Positions 1-5,514 of a DNA stretch of 7,536 nucleotides are shown here, one piece after another. This stretch comes from an uncultured Bacteroidota bacterium (lineage in GTDB: Bacteria; Bacteroidota; Rhodothermia; Rhodothermales; UBA10348): the NCBI GenBank assembly GCA_937893205.1, contig CALBJU010000261.1, forward strand, positions 1 through 7,536. The letters run 5' to 3'. The notes beneath the pieces are model-generated. The model saw only the letters and a program-made list of their open reading frames with translations, made no database searches and was not told the origin of the DNA. Positions within the stretch are counted from its first letter, which is position 1; the number at the start of each line of letters is the position of its first letter. A program made the translations under genes and the position numbers.

Positions 1-158
1 AAGAGGCTCCAGCCAAGGAAGCAGAAGCTCCGGCGGCCGAAGAGGCTCCAGCCGAGGAAGCAGAAGCTCCGGCGGCCGAAGAGGCTCCAGCCGAAGAAGC
101 TGCTCCCGAGGCCGAGGCATCTGCCGAAGAAGACGGAGACTCGAAAAAAGATTCCTGA
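1..158 (+). CDS. rpsP: 30S ribosomal protein S16, C-terminal tail only (partial, 5' end outside window)
   Basis: An open frame enters from the left edge (first full codon at 3) and ends at TGA 156-158. Only about 51 residues are visible, all low complexity: Glu, Ala and Pro repeats, then an acidic end finishing in DGDSKKDS. The conserved S16 core is outside the window, so identity comes from context: rimM, trmD and rplS follow directly, the conserved rpsP-rimM-trmD-rplS order. Long acidic, alanine-rich C-terminal extensions of S16 are known in Bacteroidota. S16 is a primary 16S rRNA-binding protein of the small subunit body; the tail is presumably disordered and its role is unknown. The stop lies 20 nt before rimM, consistent with co-transcription. 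An unrelated acidic-tailed protein cannot be excluded from this fragment alone. Confidence 0.75.
   Translation, partial: EAPAKEAEAPAAEEAPAEEAEAPAAEEAPAEEAAPEAEASAEEDGDSKKDS
3..80 (+). repeat. 39-bp tandem repeat (two near-identical copies, decaying third) inside the S16 tail
   Basis: Copies at 3-41 and 42-80 differ at a single base (A15 versus G54, changing Lys to Glu). Each encodes the 13-residue unit EAPAKEAEAPAAE or its Lys-to-Glu variant. A third copy starts at 81 and matches for about six codons, with one synonymous change, before diverging. The two bases at the window edge fit the end of a preceding copy, so the array may extend left. The repeat length is a multiple of three, so copy-number change would keep the frame. 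Confidence 0.9.
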
Positions 159-178
159 TTATTCATTCCGGTAACGTC

Positions 179-709
179 ATGAAGAGCCCTGAGACCCTTC
201 GAGAGATGGGTCGCATCGTGCGACCGCACGGACTGATGGGTGAACTCAAGGTTGCACCGGAAACGGATGATCCTGAACGTTTTCAGCTACTGAAAACGAT
301 ATATGTAGGTGCTGATGAAGCATCGACATCGTCCTTTGACATATTGTCAGTCAGGTTGCAGACCTCCAAATACGGCATTACCGTACTGTTGGAACTCGTC
401 GGCATCACGAGTCGCGAAGCTGCAGAGAAACTCAATAAACTGAGGGTCTTTGCAGATGAACAAGATTTGCCTCCTCTCGAAGAGGGCGAATTTTATTTCA
501 GTGAGCTCGTGGGGCTTTCGGTCTCGACCAAAGAAGATTCCGATCTAGGAACGGTCATCGATGTAATCGAGGGCAAAGGCCAGAATATCATGCTGATCCG
601 AAAGCAATCGGGTGGCGAGGTAATGATCCCCATGGTGGAGGAATTCATCGTGGAACTGGATTTAAAATCAAGACACGTCGTGATCGATCCTGTTGAGGGG
701 TTGCTCTAG
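179..709 (+). CDS. rimM: Ribosome maturation factor RimM
   Basis: This 176-aa protein has the usual length and two-domain layout of RimM, which binds S19 and assists maturation of the 30S head. The N-terminal RimM beta-barrel covers about residues 9-93 and opens with the family signature GRIVRPHGLMGELKV (11-25). The C-terminal PRC-barrel runs from about 103 to 176, with EGEFYFSELVG (102-112), the LGTV turn, and a typical ending of IPMVEEFIVELDL followed by PVEGLL. The ATG at 179 places the signature close to the N-terminus as usual. No strong Shine-Dalgarno is visible (CCGG about 10 nt upstream). It sits 20 nt after the S16 stop and 16 nt before trmD, so it is an internal gene of the ribosomal operon. 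Confidence 0.96.
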   Translation: MKSPETLREMGRIVRPHGLMGELKVAPETDDPERFQLLKTIYVGADEASTSSFDILSVRLQTSKYGITVLLELVGITSREAAEKLNKLRVFADEQDLPPLEEGEFYFSELVGLSVSTKEDSDLGTVIDVIEGKGQNIMLIRKQSGGEVMIPMVEEFIVELDLKSRHVVIDPVEGLL

Positions 710-725
710 TTCGTCGCGAAACGCC

Positions 726-1427
726 ATGCGTATTGATTTAGTAACAGCATTGCCGGACATCGTCAAGGGCCCTCTGGAAACAAGCATTCCGGGGCGGGCT
801 CAGGTCAAGGGGTTACTGGATCTCCGTATTCATGATCTTCGCACTTACGCCACGGATAAACATCGCAAAGTGGATGACTATCCATTTGGCGGAGGAGCCG
901 GGATGGTACTGAAGCCGGAACCCATTTTTGCTTGTATTGAAGAGCTCAAGGAGTCTGGAGAGGCAATCGATGAGATTGTCTTTCTGACACCGGATGGTGA
1001 ATTGTTTACTCAAGCCGCCGCCAATGAGCTCTCCATGAAAAAGAGATTGGTACTCCTTGCAGGTCATTATAAAGGGGTAGATCAACGGGTTCGGGATACG
1101 TTGATCACAAGGGAATATTCCATTGGAGATTACGTCCTCAGTGGAGGGGAACTACCCGCAATGGTTCTTGTTGACGCGATTGCTCGATTACTACCCGGCG
1201 TTCTGGGTGACTCATCATCAGCGCTGACGGACTCTTTTCAGGATGGTCTGCTCGACGCGCCGGTCTATACAAGGCCAGCAGATTTTCGAGCAATGCTCGT
1301 CCCGGAAGTCTTGACATCCGGGGATCATCGACGCATAGATGAGTGGAGAGATGAAGAGCGGATACGAAAAACCAGGCAGCGACGCCCCGATCTTCTCGCA
1401 GGAGAGGAGAGGGAGCAATCCGACTGA
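726..1427 (+). CDS. trmD: tRNA (guanine-37-N1)-methyltransferase TrmD
   Basis: This SPOUT-class enzyme uses S-adenosylmethionine to methylate N1 of G37 next to the anticodon, preventing +1 frameshifting. I chose ATG 726 (233 aa) over an in-frame ATG at 693 because the protein then begins MRIDLVTALP, the canonical TrmD N-terminus; the earlier start would overlap rimM and add 11 unrelated residues. Visible motifs are KVDDYPFGGGAGMVLKPEP (48-66), the trefoil-knot SAM site LAGHYKGVDQRV (111-122) and YSIGDYVLSGGELPAM (131-146), RLLPGVLG (154-161), and the C-terminal tRNA-recognition stretch DSFQDGLLDAPVYTRP (169-184) plus VPEVLTSGDHRRIDEWR. Asp169 coincides with the catalytic base number reported for TrmD. 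The gene appears intact. A clear Shine-Dalgarno is absent, so translation may be coupled to rimM. Confidence 0.97.
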   Translation: MRIDLVTALPDIVKGPLETSIPGRAQVKGLLDLRIHDLRTYATDKHRKVDDYPFGGGAGMVLKPEPIFACIEELKESGEAIDEIVFLTPDGELFTQAAANELSMKKRLVLLAGHYKGVDQRVRDTLITREYSIGDYVLSGGELPAMVLVDAIARLLPGVLGDSSSALTDSFQDGLLDAPVYTRPADFRAMLVPEVLTSGDHRRIDEWRDEERIRKTRQRRPDLLAGEEREQSD

Positions 1428-1456
1428 CGATTTGATTTGATAACAACTTATTGATT

Positions 1457-1464
1457 GAGAGAGG
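1457..1464 (+). promoter_or_regulatory. Shine-Dalgarno sequence of rplS
   Basis: GAGAGAGG ends 6 nt before the rplS ATG. It is the clearest ribosome-binding site in the window; the other starts have weak or no such signal, so rplS stands out as a strongly initiated gene. Confidence 0.7.
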
Positions 1465-1470
1465 TACGCA

Positions 1471-1821
1471 ATGGCGACCGATTTGATGAACTTGATTGAA
1501 GCGTCACAAACGCACGATAATCTTCCTGAATTTGATTCTGGAGACACTGTAAACGTGCACGTACGTGTCGTCGAAGGTGACAAAGAACGTATTCAGCAAT
1601 ATCAGGGAGTGGTAATTGCGTTTAAGGGCTCTGGTGCGCGGAGAACTTTCATGGTCCGAAAGGTCTCGAACGGTGTTGGTGTTGAGCGGGTGTTTCCGCT
1701 GTATTCGCCAAAACTGGCCAAAATTGAAGTGATCCGGCATGGCAGCGTTCGTCGCGCCAAGCTGTACTACCTTCGCGATCGCCGAGGAAAGGCTGCTCGC
1801 ATCAAGGAACGCCGTCGCTAG
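1471..1821 (+). CDS. rplS: 50S ribosomal protein L19
   Basis: This 116-aa protein matches L19 in length and along its sequence. L19 lies at the 30S-50S interface of the large subunit. The KOW-like barrel includes FDSGDTVNVHVRVVEG (21-36), IQQYQGVVIAFKG (41-53) and the region around VGVERVFPLYSP (69-80). The family signature follows: KIEVIRHGSVRRAKLYYLR (84-102) and then RGKAARIKERRR at the C-terminus. The ATG at 1471 follows a good Shine-Dalgarno, and the start is unambiguous. It is the last gene of rpsP-rimM-trmD-rplS, 43 nt after trmD, and a hairpin in the following spacer probably closes the unit. Nothing is missing or unusual. Confidence 0.97.
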   Translation: MATDLMNLIEASQTHDNLPEFDSGDTVNVHVRVVEGDKERIQQYQGVVIAFKGSGARRTFMVRKVSNGVGVERVFPLYSPKLAKIEVIRHGSVRRAKLYYLRDRRGKAARIKERRR

Positions 1822-1936
1822 AGGATCTACTCCGTGCTAGTTTGCCCGTGCATGGGGCGATGTACCCCGCGATCACGTGTGGTGCGGAGAGACTGTCGGC
1901 GTTTTTGATGATATTGACGATATTAAAAGTGTGATT

Positions 1937-1972
1937 TTCGGGCCGTCGGCGAATTATCGCCGACGGCCCGAA
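1937..1972 (+). terminator. Strong GC-rich hairpin after rplS, putative terminator without U tract
   Basis: CGGGCCGTCGGCG (1939-1951) and CGCCGACGGCCCG (1958-1970) form a perfect 13-bp stem around the 6-nt loop AATTAT. Two further A-T pairs (1937-1938 with 1971-1972) extend it to 15 bp. It lies about 115 nt after the rplS stop and about 34 nt before the next start. The sequence after the stem (ATGATATTGGC) has no run of T, so it is not a textbook intrinsic terminator. It may terminate without a U tract, protect the 3' end of the operon mRNA, or act in the leader of the next gene. On the minus strand it is flanked by a short T-rich stretch, but no minus-strand gene is supported there. Confidence 0.55.
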
Positions 1973-2006
1973 TGATATTGGCAAAAAAAGATTACGATCT
2001 TCCAGA

Positions 2007-2798
2007 ATGCGATTAACGATTTGGAATAACCCCGTGACGGCCCCCGTTCTTGAGGGGCTGAAGAACGTGTTCGGCGAATCCGTGTCGAGCGCAACGAGAG
2101 ATGAAGTCCTGGCAGACCTGAAGTCGGGGCTCGCCGATGTGGCCCTGATCCCGACGGACGTTGCATTCTCTTCCTCCGACGATTTCGATCTCTTACCGGC
2201 GGTCGCCATATCATCGTGGAACAATCCCTTCGCCTGGTTAAAGGTCGAAACGGGGCTGAGCACGAAATCGCTCAAGATCATTCATACCGAAGATGGCAAG
2301 CTTTCCGCGCTTCTGTCCGCCATTGTCTTGAAGGAGCACTACGCAATAGGCGCAACGCTCAGCCAACAGGACGAAATGCCTGCAGAAATGCAGAATTATG
2401 AGATTCTATCCGTCGAGGATGGGGGGGACGCGGAGGCCCATACTGATCCTGTACTGCTTGATCTGGGTCAAGAATGGTTTGAGATGGCGAATTATCCTTT
2501 TGTCTGGGCTCTTTTTGCCATGCGGAAGGGCGAGGCGGACAATGCCACGATTGAAGCCATTCGCGACGCCGTAATCTCCATCGATTTGAATCGCGTCGAA
2601 TTGGTCTCCAGGTGGAAAGATGACGTGGTGATGGAATCCTATTTTCTGAATGATCTACGATTGAGGCTCGACGACTTGGCGGTCGCCAGCCTCGTCGAAT
2701 TGTCTGAGCACTTGTATTATGTTGGAGCCACTACCGACCTTCAGCCAGTAGTCTTTGTAAGCCTACCGGATGAATCGGCGGAAGAGAAACCAAGCTGA
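2007..2798 (+). CDS. MqnA/MqnD-family protein (menaquinone-biosynthesis / periplasmic-binding-like fold), divergent
   Basis: This 263-aa protein without a signal peptide resembles the VitK2_biosynth family, which includes MqnA (chorismate dehydratase) and MqnD of the futalosine route to menaquinone. Family-like landmarks appear in order: an N-terminal strand (MRLTIWNN, 1-8), ADVALIPTDVAF (43-54), a central strand and helix ending LSALLSAIVLKEHY (99-112), LDLGQEWFEMANYPFVWALFAMR (151-173, split here as LDLGQEW then YPFVWALFAMR), and a C-terminal helical part ending near 250. The usual Ser-rich ligand loop before the central helix reads HTEDGKLS, and the usual IGD-A-L segment is reduced to GGDA (139-142), so catalytic activity is doubtful. 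No Shine-Dalgarno is visible before ATG 2007. The TGA overlaps the smpB ATG by one base, implying coupled translation. A solute-binding-like role is an alternative. Confidence 0.75.
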   Translation: MRLTIWNNPVTAPVLEGLKNVFGESVSSATRDEVLADLKSGLADVALIPTDVAFSSSDDFDLLPAVAISSWNNPFAWLKVETGLSTKSLKIIHTEDGKLSALLSAIVLKEHYAIGATLSQQDEMPAEMQNYEILSVEDGGDAEAHTDPVLLDLGQEWFEMANYPFVWALFAMRKGEADNATIEAIRDAVISIDLNRVELVSRWKDDVVMESYFLNDLRLRLDDLAVASLVELSEHLYYVGATTDLQPVVFVSLPDESAEEKPS

Positions 2799-3268
2799 TG
2801 CCTGATCAGATAAAAATAGTAGCCTCGAATCGAAAAGCGACACACGAGTATCGCATCGAAGACCGGGTAGAGGCCGGACTCGTCCTGAACGGAACCGAAG
2901 TGAAATCACTCCGGGCAGGTAATGCCAATCTTCGAGAGGCGTTCTGTATTGTAGAACAGGGCGAAATGATTCTTCGCCAGTGCCACATTGCTCCCTACGA
3001 TCACGGTAACCTGGCAAATCACAATCCGGTTAGACCGAGAAAACTACTACTACATAAACGGGAAATCGCGAAACTGGAGAAGGCCGCTGCCCAGAAGGGG
3101 TACACGTTGGTGCCCTTGAAAATATATTTTAAGAGAGGGCGCGCAAAACTGGAGATCGGTCTGGGCAAGGGGAAGAAACTCTACGACAAGCGTGCAGATA
3201 TCGCGGAGAGGGACTCTAAGAGGAGAATGCAGCGGGTTGATGTCAGACGAACTCTCGATTCTGAGTGA
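2798..3268 (+). CDS. smpB: SsrA-binding protein SmpB
   Basis: SmpB binds tmRNA and carries it to ribosomes stalled on broken mRNA, where the C-terminal tail reads the empty decoding channel. The 156-aa length is typical. Core OB-fold motifs are NRKATHEYRI (11-20), EAGLVLNGTEVKSLRAG (25-41), HIAPYDHG (63-70), NHNPVRPRKLLLHKREI (74-90), YTLVPLKIYFKRGRAKLEIG (102-121) and GKGKKLYDKR (123-132), followed by the basic tail ending RRTLDSE. A Cys at 50 sits where other residues are more usual, which is a minor variation. The ATG at 2798 overlaps the preceding stop as TGATG, with only a weak GGAAGAG about 11 nt upstream, so initiation is probably coupled to the upstream gene. The tmRNA gene ssrA is not in this window. 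Confidence 0.97.
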   Translation: MPDQIKIVASNRKATHEYRIEDRVEAGLVLNGTEVKSLRAGNANLREAFCIVEQGEMILRQCHIAPYDHGNLANHNPVRPRKLLLHKREIAKLEKAAAQKGYTLVPLKIYFKRGRAKLEIGLGKGKKLYDKRADIAERDSKRRMQRVDVRRTLDSE

Positions 3269-3367
3269 CCTGATCGGGTCTTGAAGTGGCGAAATCGCTG
3301 CCCTGTCTATGAAAGGGACAACTTTTGGTCCTACATTTGTCTTCTGTGAAACTTTCAGCCCGTCCAC

Positions 3368-5509
3368 ATGAATTTCCCTCGCATAATTGTACGCTCGTGC
3401 CTGACCCTTATTCTGGTCGTCTCGTGCAAGCCGGCGACGGCGCAATCACTCACGAGATCCGAACGCGTCGAGATGGCCAGAGTAGCTCTTGCCCGAGACG
3501 ATTATGCAACCGTCCGAATTCAAGCCCAGGAGATTCTGAACAGGTGGCCCAGAGACCTAGACGGACTTGCTCTCATGGCGACCGTTCACCTTTTTGGTCC
3601 GAGTCCAGATCCAGAGAGTGCGCAACGCACATTGAGGAGACTCCCACGGAAGATTAGAAATACTGCGCCCATCGAATCCCTTGACCTTTGGAGAGATCAC
3701 AGATACGGTGGCATGTTTTTTCCGGCGGTTCAGCAGACACAGCAACTAACACGGTCGAGGAAACTACTGGCGGACGATCCTCTGAATCCCATCGCCAACC
3801 TGGTCGCTGGAATTATTCGTTTGGAAGACTTGAGAGATCTGGACGGAGCCGTGCGTTTTCCCATCGGACTCGAACTCGACGGAATACTGGAATCAGTCGA
3901 GATTGAATTGAAAGATGGAGACGTGGTATTCGTATTTAGACGAAAGGGGGAGGCCACAGTTAGTGTGGTTCGGGATGATGAGAAGGAAGACGAAGTGGCG
4001 AATGAGGCCATAATGTATCTCCTTCGCGCAACGATTTCGGGGCCACTTCGCGCTGAAGCGCTGCGCAATCTGATTGAAGCATCTCAAAGAGAAGAGCGGT
4101 ATAAACTGGGCCGTATTGTGGCCGAAGAATACATCCGAGATTTCCCGGAACGGGTAAATGGTTACCTGTTTCTTGGACTGGCATTGTATCGGCAGGAAAA
4201 TTTGTCCGAAGCCGGGGTCCAGTTCGAGAAAGGACTAGATCTCATGTCAGACGAGGATCGACTAATCTATCTGGATCCCAAAACTATAGTTAGCACCACA
4301 AATGAGGACGACTATGGTGTGCTGACAGATACGCTGGTAACTGATTTTTGGATACGTCAAAATCCACTCTGGAGTTCAGCCTCGAACGAAAGGATTATTG
4401 AACATCAAGCTCGGGTTGTGTATGCGGATCTGATTTGGGGAAGACCGCGAAAAGGGAGAAGAGGGTGGGAAACTGAACCAGGACAGGTAGTCGTTAGATA
4501 CGGTTGGCCTCAAGTGACAGCGCAGTTTCAAGACGATAAAAATCGATATGCCTTGATGCACTACGGTTACCGTTCCTGGTTGTTTTTGGACTTGGCCGGA
4601 GCGGACCAATTGATCTTTTACTCTCCCTCTTCAAGGGCGTATCAGGGTGCGAGAAATACAAATTTGATAAAAGATTATGTACTCCTGGCCACGGAGTATT
4701 TTCGAGACGATCCCAATCGAACCCAGGAAGATCAGTCTCGTGTGGTGGCTATGGAAGCGTTGCCGTCAGTGTTCAGAAATGATCACTCGCGAGAAGTTGT
4801 TATCCCCGTTTGCACGCCCCGGAACCGCTTTTCCACACAGGATGGTCTGTACGTTTATGACCGGGAAGTGAATGCACCAGTGCCCGCAGAAGCTCTGATT
4901 CACAAATTTTATGCGACATCAAGCTGTACTGCTGCATTGGTACACTTCGAAACCGACTTCAGGGGACGACAAGTTTCGATTGAGGCCCAGGGCTTTGCGG
5001 CAACGAGTGTCTACAGGTTTGACATCGATGAGCAGGCGAGTGACGAAGATTTTGGAGCGAGTGATCTTCTCCTCGCAGATCTTGTTGAGGAGATTGATGG
5101 TGCGGGAGGAACTCACCAACCCGGGTCATTCGTCCGGCGTGGTCATCTGATTTTTCCCAGATCACGCTCCAGATACATGGCGGGTGACCCCATCAATTTG
5201 TATTTCGAGATATATGGTATAGACATAACGGCGCAAAATCCCGAGACGATGCTCTCTATTCAGGCGGCGCTGGTTTCTGGGAAAAGGGTGCGAGATGTTA
5301 CGCCATTGCTAGGTCGGATTTTCGGTCGCCGCGATGAAGCGGTTGTCTCGGTGGAGTTTATGGATGAGGTTAGTGAGAAATCTCATGCCCGATATCTCAT
5401 CGTCGAAACGGATACAGTGGATCCCGGTACTTACGTGCTTGCGCTCAAAATCACCGAGCAGAAAACTGGAAAGCAGGTAATAGTCAGTCGTCAGATTGTC
5501 ATAGAATAG
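3368..5509 (+). CDS. GWxTD-domain protein with TPR-like N-terminal region, secreted, candidate lipoprotein
   Basis: This 713-aa exported protein has a basic N-terminus and hydrophobic stretch (residues 5-19) followed by the lipobox-like VVSC at 17-20, suggesting lipidation at Cys20; cleavage after ATAQ (23-26) by signal peptidase I is the alternative. TPR-like helices occur at about 33-75 and more clearly at about 245-293. The GWxTD domain follows: FWIRQNP (327-333), NE (340-341), AR-VVYAD (348-353), then GWETEPG (366-372) and VVVRYGWPQ (374-382). The signature is altered, since family members usually read GWxTDRG. The C-terminal third (about 560-713) looks beta-rich and resembles the conserved tail of these proteins (SDLLLADL; DPINLYFEIYG; YVLALKITE). 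Function of the family is unknown. It ends 5 nt before a TonB-dependent receptor, suggesting a shared envelope role. Base use resembles that of its neighbours. Confidence 0.88.
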   Translation: MNFPRIIVRSCLTLILVVSCKPATAQSLTRSERVEMARVALARDDYATVRIQAQEILNRWPRDLDGLALMATVHLFGPSPDPESAQRTLRRLPRKIRNTAPIESLDLWRDHRYGGMFFPAVQQTQQLTRSRKLLADDPLNPIANLVAGIIRLEDLRDLDGAVRFPIGLELDGILESVEIELKDGDVVFVFRRKGEATVSVVRDDEKEDEVANEAIMYLLRATISGPLRAEALRNLIEASQREERYKLGRIVAEEYIRDFPERVNGYLFLGLALYRQENLSEAGVQFEKGLDLMSDEDRLIYLDPKTIVSTTNEDDYGVLTDTLVTDFWIRQNPLWSSASNERIIEHQARVVYADLIWGRPRKGRRGWETEPGQVVVRYGWPQVTAQFQDDKNRYALMHYGYRSWLFLDLAGADQLIFYSPSSRAYQGARNTNLIKDYVLLATEYFRDDPNRTQEDQSRVVAMEALPSVFRNDHSREVVIPVCTPRNRFSTQDGLYVYDREVNAPVPAEALIHKFYATSSCTAALVHFETDFRGRQVSIEAQGFAATSVYRFDIDEQASDEDFGASDLLLADLVEEIDGAGGTHQPGSFVRRGHLIFPRSRSRYMAGDPINLYFEIYGIDITAQNPETMLSIQAALVSGKRVRDVTPLLGRIFGRRDEAVVSVEFMDEVSEKSHARYLIVETDTVDPGTYVLALKITEQKTGKQVIVSRQIVIE

Positions 5510-5514
5510 TTACG

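Noticed and set aside
693..725. In-frame upstream ATG giving an 11-residue longer TrmD
   Set aside because: The added residues do not resemble TrmD, the start would lie inside rimM, and the internal ATG at 726 gives the canonical TrmD N-terminus with Asp169 at the expected position.
1854..1868. GGGG/CCCC inverted repeat in the spacer after rplS, considered as a riboswitch or leader element
   Set aside because: Only four contiguous pairs form around a 7-nt loop, and I recognise no riboswitch or ribosomal-protein leader pattern.
1914..1942. TTGACG as a -35 box for the MqnA-like gene
   Set aside because: At a spacing of about 17 nt the sequence is TTCGGG, which is not a -10 element, and no TAnnTTTG element lies at a suitable distance.
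1802..2281. Minus-strand open frame (159 codons) across the rplS end, spacer and start of the MqnA-like gene
   Set aside because: It reads through the hairpin and antisense to two supported genes, with no domain signature or plausible ribosome-binding site.
3267..3280. Small inverted repeat (GACC, 6-nt loop, GGTC) at the smpB stop as a terminator
   Set aside because: The stem is only 4 bp and no T run follows, so it is not distinguishable from chance.
3325..3657. Plus-strand open frame (110 codons) overlapping the start of the GWxTD gene
   Set aside because: It covers the signal peptide region of the GWxTD gene in another frame and its translation resembles no family I recognise.
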